This document shows, piece by piece, positions 14,556 to 22,441 of a stretch of DNA of 32,262 nucleotides. Made by a program: the position numbers and the translations under genes. The notes below the pieces were generated by a model, which saw only the letters and a list, made by a program, of their open reading frames with translations, was not told the DNA's origin and did no database searches. The stretch spans positions 1 to 32,262 of the forward strand of contig DAOUHR010000071.1 of assembly GCA_034428635.1 (NCBI GenBank), read 5' to 3'. Each line of letters opens with the position of its first letter. The first letter of the stretch is position 1. Source of the stretch: Bin22 sp034428635 (GTDB taxonomy: Bacteria; Chloroflexota; Dehalococcoidia; Lucifugimonadales; UBA3495).

Positions 14556-15073
14556 TCCTCGGCCCCGGCAATACTCCCGCTCCCAGCCTGCTGACGCAGG
14601 CCACCACCGGCAAAGTGCCGGGCGTAATAACCACCAGTTCTGAGCAGCTTTTCGGTATGGCCCGCAAGTCTTCTCTTTGGATGCTGAGCTTCGGATTGGC
14701 CTGCTGCGCCATAGAAATGATTTCCACCTACATGGCCCACCACGACTTCGACCGGTTCGGAGTGGTAACCTGGCCGTCGCCGCGGCAGGCAGACGTCATG
14801 ATTGTCGCCGGCACGGTCGTAAAGAAGATGGCCGAGCCCATAAAGCTGCTTTACGAACAGATGCCCGATCCCAAGTGGGTGATTGCCATGGGCAGTTGCG
14901 CCACCAATGGGGGGCCTTACTACCGCTCCTACTCGGTGGTGATGGGCGTTGACCACATCATTCCGGTGGATGTATACGTGCCGGGATGCCCTCCCCGCCC
15001 GGAAGCCCTGCTTTTCGGAATCCTGAAGCTGCAGGAAAAAATCATGCAGGACGCGAAGAACAGTGGCCGCTAA
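14543..15073 (+). CDS. nuoB: NADH-quinone oxidoreductase subunit B
   Basis: A 176-residue peripheral subunit that carries iron-sulfur cluster N2, the last electron carrier before quinone. All four ligands are seen: tandem C54-C55 in G-L-A-C-C-A-I-E-M, C119 in M-G-S-C-A and C149 in V-P-G-C-P-P-R-P-E. The N-terminal 35 residues are a short extension with no known role. The ATG lies inside the end of nuoA (13-nt overlap), and its own end overlaps nuoC by 11 nt, so translation of A-B-C is tightly coupled. Confidence 0.96.
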   Translation: MAEIILGPGNTPAPSLLTQATTGKVPGVITTSSEQLFGMARKSSLWMLSFGLACCAIEMISTYMAHHDFDRFGVVTWPSPRQADVMIVAGTVVKKMAEPIKLLYEQMPDPKWVIAMGSCATNGGPYYRSYSVVMGVDHIIPVDVYVPGCPPRPEALLFGILKLQEKIMQDAKNSGR

Positions 15074-15593
15074 CCGCCACGCCGCCCACGGCGCCGAGGC
15101 CGAAGAGGAGCAGCCCGATTATTCGGTGCTGCCCGAGAGGGGTCTGCAGACCCTGGAACTGGCCGAGGAACTGTTCAAGGACTTTAACCCCGAACGTGGC
15201 CTCCTTTCCGATCTGCCCCAGGTAACGGTTGATGCAGCCGGCATTGCCGATGTTTGCCGGATGGCAAAGTGCGATCCAGGTCTCGACTTGAAGATGCTGC
15301 TCTGCCTGTCCTGTGTGGACTACGAGGAGAGCTTCCAATTAGTCTATTTCCTGCACTCGCTTGAGCGGGAGCAGACCCTGGTGGTGAAGACCAACCTGCC
15401 TTACGAAGACCCCGAAGTACCGTCGGTATCTGACGTTTGGGCCGCCGCTGAATGGTATGAGCGGGAGGCCCGGGACCTGTTTGGAGTAACTTTTGTAGGC
15501 AATCCTGACGCGGCTCCGCTGTTGTTGTACGAGGGATTTGGCGGCTACCCGGGCCGAAAGAGCTACCCTTTCTACGAATACCGGGAGTTTTAG
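15063..15593 (+). CDS. nuoC: NADH-quinone oxidoreductase subunit C (30 kDa)
   Basis: A 176-residue peripheral subunit that packs beside NuoD in the quinone module. The complex I 30-kDa signature is present: P-S-V-S-D-V-W-A-A-A-E-W-Y-E-R-E-A-R-D-L-F-G near 130-150. The final Y-P-F-Y-E-Y-R-E-F is also typical. It is not fused to nuoD, unlike in E. coli. The start is a GTG at 15063 inside nuoB; the first 18 or so residues are acidic and poorly conserved, so a later start cannot be ruled out. Two HicB-like genes follow before nuoD. Confidence 0.92.
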   Translation: MAANRHAAHGAEAEEEQPDYSVLPERGLQTLELAEELFKDFNPERGLLSDLPQVTVDAAGIADVCRMAKCDPGLDLKMLLCLSCVDYEESFQLVYFLHSLEREQTLVVKTNLPYEDPEVPSVSDVWAAAEWYEREARDLFGVTFVGNPDAAPLLLYEGFGGYPGRKSYPFYEYREF

Positions 15594-15597
15594 AGCG

Positions 15598-15858
15598 GTG
15601 GAGCGAGCCGTCTTGACCGCCAGGGTGGAGTGGCAAGATGGCACTTACCTGGCTTCCATTGAGTCGCTGGACCTGGCGGCTGAGGGCGATACAGTGGAGG
15701 CGGCGCAGGACGAGTTGATAAACCTTATGCGGAACTGGATCGAGGTTCAGGATGCCCGAAGCCTGCTGGAAGACGCTCTGGCGCAGGCTGGATTTCCCGG
15801 AGTAGAAGAGGAAACGGAACTGCAGTTGGAGTTTGTGGAGCAGGCTACTGAGTCGTGA
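15598..15858 (+). CDS. HicB-like small protein, copy 1
   Basis: An 86-residue protein with the HicB/UPF0150 partial RNase-H-like fold pattern: a strand T-A-R-V-E-W-Q-D-G-T-Y-L-A-S, then G-D-T-V-E-A-A-Q-D-E-L leading into a helix. It ends with L-L-E-D-A-L-A-Q-A-G-F. No DNA-binding helix-turn-helix or ribbon-helix-helix tail is visible and no hicA toxin gene lies beside it, so an antitoxin role is not supported. The GTG at 15598 was chosen because it lies 5 nt after the nuoC stop; the frame runs further upstream only inside nuoC. It sits in the nuo operon, transcribed with it. Confidence 0.7.
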   Translation: MERAVLTARVEWQDGTYLASIESLDLAAEGDTVEAAQDELINLMRNWIEVQDARSLLEDALAQAGFPGVEEETELQLEFVEQATES

Positions 15859-15894
15859 TTCCATATTTGTTTTGGCGGTTTTTGACGGAAATTA

Positions 15895-16164
15895 GTGGAT
15901 AAAGTCGTTTACCAGATTGAAGAGTCCCGGGATGGTAAGCATTATCTGGCGTATTGTCCCGAGTTGGTCATTACCGGCTTTGGGGATTCGGCGGATGAGG
16001 CGCGAACTTCCTTGAGAACCGAAATTGCCGCCTATCTCGAGGATTGCGAAGCCCTGGGAATCCTGGATGATGTGCTCATCGATGCGGGATTCTACGACAA
16101 CGATGAAGTCTGGATGAGCAGCCTCGTTACGCCGCCCAGGGAACCGAGAATCGAATTTCTTTAG
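15895..16164 (+). CDS. HicB-like small protein, copy 2
   Basis: An 89-residue protein of the HicB/UPF0150 type: V-Y-Q-I-E-E-S-R-D-G-K-H-Y-L-A-Y-C-P-E-L, G-F-G-D-S-A-D-E-A, then a helix and L-D-D-V-L-I-D-A-G-F. The closing motif matches that of the gene 37 nt upstream, so the two look like diverged tandem copies. As with copy 1, there is no adjacent hicA-like gene and no clear DNA-binding tail. The start is a GTG at 15895, without a strong ribosome site. It is followed by nuoD after 52 nt. Its role within a respiratory operon is unknown. Confidence 0.75.
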   Translation: MDKVVYQIEESRDGKHYLAYCPELVITGFGDSADEARTSLRTEIAAYLEDCEALGILDDVLIDAGFYDNDEVWMSSLVTPPREPRIEFL

Positions 16165-16216
16165 GTCAGTTGCAGCATTACCGAAATATTCCTACAGGAC
16201 AGCTAGCGAAATCAGC

Positions 16217-17359
16217 ATGGCAGAAATCCAGTCCAGCTCGACCTCCAACCCGCCGGCAAACGCCGAACCGGTAGAAATGCTCCTCAACATGGGGCCACAG
16301 CACCCGTCCACCCATGGGGTGTTTCGCATGGTGCTGTGGGTTAACGGGGAGAAGATAGTCGACGTTGAGCCCCACATCGGCTACCTGCACAGGGGCTCGG
16401 AAAAGCTGTGTGAGGGAGAGCAATATCACCAGGTAATCACGCTTTTTGACCGGCTGGACTACGTAGCCAACTTCAACAATGAACTGGTGTACTGCCAAGC
16501 GGTGGAAAAGCTGATGGGCCTGGATGTGCCGGAGCGGGCGGAGTACGTCCGGGTCATTCTTTGCGAACTGAACCGCATCGCCAGCCACCTGTTGTACGTT
16601 GGTACGATTGGGCTGGACGCAGGCGCAATGACTCCCACCATGTTCGCCTTCCGCGGACGGGAACGCATCCAATCGGTGTTCGAAGCCGTTTCCGGCGCCC
16701 GCATGATGCACAACTACTTCCGCATCGGCGGGGTCAAGGAAGACCTGCCCGATAACTTTGAGCAACTCATTGCCGACCTGCTCCCGCTGCTTCGCGAAGA
16801 TGTGGAGGAGAGCGACCGAATTCTCACCTTCAACGAGATTTTTCTGACCCGCCTGAAGGACGTGGGCGCAATTTCCGCTGAAGAGGCCATTGATTTTGGC
16901 TTCACGGGGCCCTGCCTGCGTGGCTGCGGGGTTGAGTATGACGTGCGGAAGGCCCAGCCATATTCCATATATGACCGGTTCGACTTTGACGTACCCGTTG
17001 GGTTGGACGGCGATTGCTGGGACCGCCACTGGGTGCGAGTCCAGGAAATGTACGAATCCCTGAAAATAGTCGAGCAGGCATTGGGGCAGATGCCCAAGGG
17101 CGATGTTGTGTCTTCCCTGGGCCGCCGCCTGATTCGCCCGGCGGCGGGCGAAGTGTACATGCGGGCTGAGAACCCGCGGGGTGAGATCGGGGTACACCTG
17201 ATCAGCAATGGCACGGATCGCCCATACCGGTTGAAGGTGCGTCCCCCGTCATTCTGCAACCTGTCGGCCATCAAACGGTTGTTGAAGGATTCCTGGATTG
17301 CGGACTCGGTGGTTATTTTGGGCTCCCTGGATATAGTGTTGGGGGAGGTGGACCGATAA
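16217..17359 (+). CDS. nuoD: NADH-quinone oxidoreductase subunit D (49 kDa)
   Basis: A 380-residue core subunit that forms most of the quinone-binding pocket with NuoB. The loop N-M-G-P-Q-H-P-S-T-H33-G-V carries the quinone-site histidine, and Y82 in R-L-D-Y-V-A-N-F is at the expected tyrosine position. The C-terminal G-S-L-D-I-V-L-G-E-V-D-R is the family's standard ending, so the protein is complete. About 18 N-terminal residues are Ser/Asn-rich and variable. The ATG at 16217 has only a weak ribosome site. The TAA stop overlaps the nuoH ATG by one base. Confidence 0.96.
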   Translation: MAEIQSSSTSNPPANAEPVEMLLNMGPQHPSTHGVFRMVLWVNGEKIVDVEPHIGYLHRGSEKLCEGEQYHQVITLFDRLDYVANFNNELVYCQAVEKLMGLDVPERAEYVRVILCELNRIASHLLYVGTIGLDAGAMTPTMFAFRGRERIQSVFEAVSGARMMHNYFRIGGVKEDLPDNFEQLIADLLPLLREDVEESDRILTFNEIFLTRLKDVGAISAEEAIDFGFTGPCLRGCGVEYDVRKAQPYSIYDRFDFDVPVGLDGDCWDRHWVRVQEMYESLKIVEQALGQMPKGDVVSSLGRRLIRPAAGEVYMRAENPRGEIGVHLISNGTDRPYRLKVRPPSFCNLSAIKRLLKDSWIADSVVILGSLDIVLGEVDR

Positions 17360-18558
17360 TGGATCTTGCCGTCCCCCTCCTGGCCGTCAGCATTTCGGAA
17401 ATTATTTGGATGATAGTTGCCTTGCTGGCGATGTTCACCGGGCTGTCGGTGGTGGTTCTGTCGCTGGTCTGGCTGGAACGGAAGGCGCTGGGTCGGCTGC
17501 AACTGCGCCTGGGTCCCACGCGCACCGGGCTGTTCGGGCTGCTGCAGCCCGTGGCTGACGCCGTCAAACTTATTCTTAAGGAAGATATAATTCCCGATTC
17601 TTCGGATCGGGCCATATTTTGGGCGGCTCCGGTAATCGTCGCCCTGTCGGCTTTCATGATTTGGGTGACCATTCCGGCTACTGAAGGATTGGTACTTCGG
17701 AACCTTGAACTTGGACTCTTTTACATTACCGCCTTTGCCGTGCTGGGCATTCTGGGCCTGGTACTGGCGGGGTGGAGTTCGGCCAACAAGTACGGAGTGC
17801 TGGGTGGACTTCGGTCTGCGGCCCAGCTTATTAGTTATGAAATACCAATCATCATGGTGGTGGTGGCAGTTGGGATGCTGGCCAAGTCCCTGGACCTGAG
17901 GGTAATTGTTGCCGCCCAGGAACAGATTCCGTATGTGGCACTCCTGCCACTGGGAATGGTGGTCTTTTTCATCGCCGGCCTGGCTGAGGTGGGGCGGACT
18001 CCTTTCGACATTTACCATGCTGAGTCCGAGGTGGTGGGCGGACCCTTTGTCGAATACAGCGGCGCTCACTGGTCAGTCTTCTTCCTGGCCGAGTACATAA
18101 ACACCTTTGCCATTGCGGCCCTGGTAACCCTGCTATTCCTGGGCGGGTGGTCGTGGCCCTTTGACACGGTGGCGCTGGCGTGGCTGCCATCGTTGCCGGA
18201 TATGGCCTGGCTGGGCGGGCTGCTGAGTGTGGTCTGGTTCCTGCTCAAGGTATATGCGGTCATTCTGGTCGTGTTCTGGATACGGGGCACCTTCCCCCGT
18301 TTGCGAATTGACCAGCTCATGGCTTTCGCATGGAAGGCCATGGTTCCCCTGTCTTTCTACGCCATAGTTATCACCGGTGTGTACCTGTTTTACGACTGGC
18401 CGGCATGGACCCTTACGCTGATGTCGTTGACCGGTCTGGCAGTAGTAGGCTACATTGTGTATCGGAAGATGATGGAGCCAGCGAGGCGGGTAGCGGCAGT
18501 CAAGGCGCGGCAGGCCGCGCAGAGTGCGGAGCGCAGGGCCTCGCGGCAGTCCGGTTAG
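17359..18558 (+). CDS. nuoH: NADH-quinone oxidoreductase subunit H
   Basis: A 399-residue membrane subunit that links the quinone cavity to the proton-pumping arm, with about eight to nine transmembrane helices. Motifs seen: W-L-E-R-K near 38-42, R-L-G-P-T-R near 50-55, and the matrix loop G-R-T-P-F-D. In that loop the usual D-L-P-E-A-E/Q-x-E-L reads D217-I-Y-H-A-E222-S-E224-V, so the Pro-Glu pair is Tyr-His, while later acidic residues and V-E-Y-S-G are kept. The C-terminus ends in a basic Ala/Arg/Gln-rich tail. A strong GGGGGAGGTGG precedes the ATG, inside nuoD. Confidence 0.95.
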   Translation: MDLAVPLLAVSISEIIWMIVALLAMFTGLSVVVLSLVWLERKALGRLQLRLGPTRTGLFGLLQPVADAVKLILKEDIIPDSSDRAIFWAAPVIVALSAFMIWVTIPATEGLVLRNLELGLFYITAFAVLGILGLVLAGWSSANKYGVLGGLRSAAQLISYEIPIIMVVVAVGMLAKSLDLRVIVAAQEQIPYVALLPLGMVVFFIAGLAEVGRTPFDIYHAESEVVGGPFVEYSGAHWSVFFLAEYINTFAIAALVTLLFLGGWSWPFDTVALAWLPSLPDMAWLGGLLSVVWFLLKVYAVILVVFWIRGTFPRLRIDQLMAFAWKAMVPLSFYAIVITGVYLFYDWPAWTLTLMSLTGLAVVGYIVYRKMMEPARRVAAVKARQAAQSAERRASRQSG

Positions 18559-18579
18559 CCCAACCGGGGAGATTGGAAG

Positions 18580-19143
18580 ATGCTAAACAGCGTTAAGGGA
18601 ATGATGTTGACCCTGGCTTCCACGGTCAAGGGATTGAAAAAGCCTGTTACCCGGGAGTATCCCAAGGCTCCCACACCGGTGCAGCCCCGGTTCATGGGTT
18701 TTCCTGCGCTGACCTACGACGATGACGTGGGTGAACCTTTCTGCACGGGATGTATGGTGTGCATTCGCAACTGCCCCACTCAGTGTATGTCGGCCAGCAT
18801 GATGGACAATCCGCTCCAACAGGAGGGGCAGAGCCACCGGCGGAAGATAGTAGATTTCTTCGAAATTAACCTCAACCGTTGTATACTCTGCGGGATTTGC
18901 GTGGAGCTTTGCAATTTCGATGCGATAGTGATGAGCCACGAGCACGAAATGAGCACCTACGAACGCAACGGCGATCGGGTCGCGCTGCCCGCCTTGCTGG
19001 AGATTGGCCAAAAGTACCAACGCGAGACAAACTGGATTCCGCCGACGGTGCTGGCCAAGGCGAAGAAGGAAGCAGAGGACGCTGCCAAGGCAAAGGAAAC
19101 GGCCGAGGCTGAGCCGGCCGCTGCAGCACAGGAAGCGGACTAG
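18580..19143 (+). CDS. nuoI: NADH-quinone oxidoreductase subunit I (8Fe ferredoxin-like)
   Basis: A 187-residue subunit carrying clusters N6a and N6b, which lead electrons to NuoB. Two 4Fe-4S motifs are intact: C55-x2-C58-x2-C61-x3-C65-P and C101-x2-C104-x2-C107-x3-C111. After the second motif the usual proline is replaced by Asn-Phe. An N-terminal amphipathic region precedes the clusters. From about residue 150 there is a Lys/Glu/Ala-rich tail, probably flexible, that is longer than in many homologues. In a complex without NuoEFG, this subunit and NuoB are the likely entry surface for an external donor such as ferredoxin; that is inference. It starts with ATG after GGGGA. Confidence 0.95.
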   Translation: MLNSVKGMMLTLASTVKGLKKPVTREYPKAPTPVQPRFMGFPALTYDDDVGEPFCTGCMVCIRNCPTQCMSASMMDNPLQQEGQSHRRKIVDFFEINLNRCILCGICVELCNFDAIVMSHEHEMSTYERNGDRVALPALLEIGQKYQRETNWIPPTVLAKAKKEAEDAAKAKETAEAEPAAAAQEAD

Positions 19144-19240
19144 CTGCACCCGTTACTGAGTTCCTGGCAGCAGGTTCTAGTGGGTATTATCGGAAGAGGA
19201 CGGTCTCATTCCCAGAAGAGAAGATGAACGCAACGTAAAT

Positions 19241-19474
19241 TTGTCGGGAAAGCACGCAGCGTATTGCACCTGCAAGGCCTGTACCGACAATTTCCTGAAG
19301 CGGCGGAAAATCAAGCCGTCAGGCGCTAACACGCAGGGACCGGAGAAGGTCAGAAACCATCCCAGGGACTGCAACTGCGCCACCTGTCATTTGCTGGCTT
19401 CGGTGGGTGAATTGCCACCATTGCCGAAGAAAAAGCCTGGGCTGCTGAAAAGACTGTTTGGATCAGGTCGATAG
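19241..19474 (+). CDS. Small protein with duplicated H-x3-C-x-C-x2-C motif, inside nuo operon
   Basis: A 77-residue basic protein not assigned to any family I know. It has two equal metal-binding-like motifs: H5-x3-C9-x-C11-x2-C14 and H40-x3-C44-x-C46-x2-C49, separated by a Lys/Arg/Gly-rich linker. The C-terminus is P-L-P-K-K-K-P-G-L-L-K-R-L-F, a basic amphipathic end. Each motif could bind one zinc, or cysteines of both could share a cluster. It lies between nuoI and nuoJ on the same strand. The start is uncertain: TTG at 19241 is used, but the frame is open back to 19181 and an ATT at 19208 follows a GAAGAGGA stretch. No membrane helix or signal peptide. Confidence 0.6.
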   Translation: MSGKHAAYCTCKACTDNFLKRRKIKPSGANTQGPEKVRNHPRDCNCATCHLLASVGELPPLPKKKPGLLKRLFGSGR

Positions 19475-19606
19475 CTGGCAAATCAATCGCCATCAATTAG
19501 TTGCAATGAATTACGGCTCAACTTACACCATTGACACGACATCCAAAGCTGCCTCTCAGCGGAGGCGCAATATGGCAGCCTGCCGTCCCAGCGAGGGCCG
19601 CTGATC

Positions 19607-20095
19607 GTGTCCTGGTTTCTCTTCATCATATTGGCATTCTTCACCCTGGCCGGTGGGCTGGGCGTAGTGGTTACCCGTAACGTGGTGCATGCTGCCCTGT
19701 TCTTGCTCGTCTCCCTGGTGGCGGTAGCCGGCCTTTACCTCATACTTTTTGCCGAGTTTTTGGCGCTGGTGCAGGTCCTGATTTATGGCGGGGCGATCAT
19801 CATTGTGATGCTGTTCGCCATAATGCTCACCCGCAGCGCCGAATATCCGTATATCTCCGACAACAAACAGTGGCCCCTGGCGGCCGTAGCGGCGGCGGCG
19901 GTGGGTGTTGTGCTGGGCGCGGCATTCCTGGACAACAACATTCCCGAAACTACTCCCAACAGTCCAGCATTCGCTGACCTGGCGAATTCCCTGTTCACGA
20001 CATGGGCGATACCCTTTGAGGTTGCGTCGCTGGTACTGCTGGTGGCGCTCATCGGGGCTATCATCATTGCCCGGGCTGGGGAGGACAACCGCTAG
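19607..20095 (+). CDS. nuoJ: NADH-quinone oxidoreductase subunit J
   Basis: A 162-residue membrane subunit with five hydrophobic helices. The third-helix region reads E-F-L-A-L-V-Q-V-L-I-Y-G-G-A-I-I-I, the family's best-conserved stretch with its pi-bulge tyrosine-glycine pair. The early N-V-V-H-A-A-L-F-L-L is also typical. The GTG at 19607 was chosen because GAGGG lies about 9 nt upstream. It is separated from the preceding small protein gene by 132 nt with no recognised feature. nuoK begins 4 nt after its stop. Confidence 0.93.
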   Translation: MSWFLFIILAFFTLAGGLGVVVTRNVVHAALFLLVSLVAVAGLYLILFAEFLALVQVLIYGGAIIIVMLFAIMLTRSAEYPYISDNKQWPLAAVAAAAVGVVLGAAFLDNNIPETTPNSPAFADLANSLFTTWAIPFEVASLVLLVALIGAIIIARAGEDNR

Positions 20096-20098
20096 ACC

Positions 20099-20419
20099 AT
20101 GGTGCCGTTGATTGCATTCCAGGTATTAAGCGCGGCTCTGTTCGCCATTGGTCTCTATGGGGTTATGGCCCGCCGCAGCGCGGTTTTGATCATCATGTCC
20201 ATCGAGTTGATGCTGAACGCAGTCAACATAAATCTGATTGCCGCGGCGTCGCACCTGGACGGCATGGGCAAGTGGGCCAACTTCGACGGGCAGATTATCG
20301 CCATCTTCATCATCACGGTGGCCGCCGCAGAGGTTGGCCTGGGAATGGCGATCATCCTGCGCATGTACCGCAACCGCTCCACGGCTAACGTGGACGAAAT
20401 CAACCTGATGAAGTGGTAA
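20099..20419 (+). CDS. nuoK: NADH-quinone oxidoreductase subunit K
   Basis: A 106-residue membrane subunit with three transmembrane helices, homologous to MrpC of antiporters. The two buried glutamates used in proton transfer are present: E36 in S-I-E-L-M-L-N-A-V-N and E78 in A-A-A-E-V-G-L-G. The length is normal. The ATG at 20099 follows the nuoJ stop by 3 nt, with GGGGAGGAC upstream as the ribosome site. nuoL follows after 75 nt. Confidence 0.95.
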   Translation: MVPLIAFQVLSAALFAIGLYGVMARRSAVLIIMSIELMLNAVNINLIAAASHLDGMGKWANFDGQIIAIFIITVAAAEVGLGMAIILRMYRNRSTANVDEINLMKW

Positions 20420-20494
20420 GGCTGAAGAGCTTGATGACGACCAATGTTATTGCCGGCGTAACCTGGCCTATGGGAATGGAGGTCCAACCCTAAT

Positions 20495-22423
20495 ATGGTA
20501 TGGGCCTGGCTTATCCCGGTACTCAGCTTTGTTGCTGTCCCCCTGATCATCCTTTTCGGCAAGCGACTGCCCGGCAAGGGATCGCCGCTGGCAATCCTGG
20601 CAATCCTGGCGGGATTTGCCATCTTCTGGGTTGTTTTTGCCGGCTTCCTGTCTGCTTCCCCCAATACGGAAGGGTGCGAAATAGGCGTTGGCACTGAGGC
20701 CCTGACCTGTAATTTCCAGATTACATGGTTTGAGGCCGGGATACCCGGTGCGGACACCAAGGATCATGACCGTATAGAAGTTGCCTGGGGCATGACCATA
20801 GATCCGTTGACGGTGGCGATGCTGGGTCTGGCCACCTTTGTGGCCCTGATGGTGCAGATTTACTCCCTTGGCTACATGCACGGCGACCCGCGGATAGACT
20901 GGTACTACGCTTTCCATGCCCTGTTCATCGCCTCCATGCTGACGCTGGTGCTGGCGGACAACTTCCTGCTGCTGTACGTGGCCTGGGAGTTGGTGGGCCT
21001 GTGCTCCTACCTGCTGATCGGCTTCTGGCACGAGCGGCCCGAACCGCGTGAAGCGGCCAAGAAGGCGTTCATAGTCACCCGCATCGGCGATGTGGGACTA
21101 CTGGTGGGCATCCTGTTGCTGTGGAGCCAGGTGGGAAGCTTCAGCATGACCGAAACTTTCGCCGCTGTAGAGCATGGTGAACTGAGCCAGGGCGTTATCA
21201 CCGTTTCGGCCCTGCTGCTGTTCCTGGGAGCCATGGGCAAGTCGGCCCAGTTCCCCTTCCACGTTTGGCTGCCGGACGCAATGGAGGGCCCCACGCCCGT
21301 CAGCGCGTTGATTCACGCGGCGACGATGGTGGCGGCCGGGGTTTACCTGGTTGCCCGAGCATTTCCGCTGTTCAGCGCTTCCGACACGGCAATGCTGGTG
21401 GTGGCCACGATTGGCCTGATCACGGCCCTGGGGGCGGCGACCATCGCCCTGGTGGCAACGGATCTGAAACGCATCCTGGCCTATTCGACCATCAGCCACC
21501 TGGGGTTGATGATGTTATCGCTGGGGGCTTTCGGCTATACGGCGGCTATTTTCCACCTGCTGGCCCACGGGTTCTCCAAGGCCCTGCTGTTCCTGGGCGC
21601 CGGCAGCGTGATGCACAGCACCGAGGAGCTCGACGTCCGGAAGATGGGCGGGCTGCGCAAGGTTATGCCCATCACAGCGATTCTGTTTTCAATAGGGGCA
21701 TTGTCTCTGGGCGGCATTCCGATTCTTGCCGGGTTCTGGAGCAAGGATGAAATCCTGGTGGCGGTCAACAAGGAACTGCCCGTCATATTTATCGTATTGA
21801 CTTTGCTTACCGCGCTGCTGAGCGCCCTGTACATGGCGCGGGCAATGTTTGTGGTGTTCTACGGCAGGTTTGCCGATCAGTTTGAGCATGTCCACGACGC
21901 TCCGCTAACCATGTGGATAACCATGGGTTTGCTGGCGGTATTGGCCATTGTCTTTGGACTCTTGGCGCTGGATCTGCCAGGGCCGTTCAAGGGTATAGGC
22001 TATGCCATTTTCTACCACGAAGGCCACGGTCTGGAGATCGTGATTTGGCTGGCGGCGGTATCCACTTTCCTGGCTATTGCCGCGTTCATTTATGGTTACC
22101 TGGCCTACGCGCGGAAGAGTGTCAACCTGGAAGGGGCAAGACGGACATTTGGCTGGCCCCTGAAGGTGGCGGAGAACAAGTACTACGTCGATGAGGTTTA
22201 CCAGTGGATCGTGGACCGAGTGGTGCTGTCCTTCTCGTGCTTCATCGCGTGGGTGGACCGGGCGCTGGTCAACGACGTGGGAATCAACGGCCCGGGGGAC
22301 GTTACCCGCGTATTGGGCGACCGGTTGAAGTATCACGTTACCGGCTACGTTTATACCTATGCGCTGGCCATGGCCCTGGGCCTGATCGGGCTGGCAATTT
22401 TCTGGTGGGTGGTGTCCGGTTAG
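20495..22423 (+). CDS. nuoL: NADH-quinone oxidoreductase subunit L
   Basis: A 642-residue antiporter-like subunit at the far end of the membrane arm. Key residues are kept: E165 in Y-V-A-W-E-L-V-G-L in TM5, K249 in G-A-M-G-K-S-A-Q-F-P-F-H-V-W-L-P-D-A-M near TM7, and the E-G-P-T-P-V-S-A-L-I-H-A-A-T segment that follows. A long C-terminal region with additional hydrophobic stretches fits the lateral helix and final TM. It also carries the L-K-R-I-L-A-Y-S-T-I-S-H motif after TM10. The ATG at 20495 has GGAGG 12 nt upstream. The extracytoplasmic loop at about 52-98 holds two cysteines (C61, C72), which might form a disulfide. Confidence 0.96.
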   Translation: MVWAWLIPVLSFVAVPLIILFGKRLPGKGSPLAILAILAGFAIFWVVFAGFLSASPNTEGCEIGVGTEALTCNFQITWFEAGIPGADTKDHDRIEVAWGMTIDPLTVAMLGLATFVALMVQIYSLGYMHGDPRIDWYYAFHALFIASMLTLVLADNFLLLYVAWELVGLCSYLLIGFWHERPEPREAAKKAFIVTRIGDVGLLVGILLLWSQVGSFSMTETFAAVEHGELSQGVITVSALLLFLGAMGKSAQFPFHVWLPDAMEGPTPVSALIHAATMVAAGVYLVARAFPLFSASDTAMLVVATIGLITALGAATIALVATDLKRILAYSTISHLGLMMLSLGAFGYTAAIFHLLAHGFSKALLFLGAGSVMHSTEELDVRKMGGLRKVMPITAILFSIGALSLGGIPILAGFWSKDEILVAVNKELPVIFIVLTLLTALLSALYMARAMFVVFYGRFADQFEHVHDAPLTMWITMGLLAVLAIVFGLLALDLPGPFKGIGYAIFYHEGHGLEIVIWLAAVSTFLAIAAFIYGYLAYARKSVNLEGARRTFGWPLKVAENKYYVDEVYQWIVDRVVLSFSCFIAWVDRALVNDVGINGPGDVTRVLGDRLKYHVTGYVYTYALAMALGLIGLAIFWWVVSG

Positions 22424-22441
22424 CCGGGACACAACCAAGTT

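Noticed and set aside
16178..18069. Two long minus-strand ORFs opposite nuoD and nuoH
   Set aside because: They are antisense to conserved complex I genes, have low-complexity composition and show no family signature.
19531..19559. TTGACA box between the small Cys protein and nuoJ
   Set aside because: No acceptable -10 hexamer lies 16-18 nt downstream, so an internal promoter is not supported.
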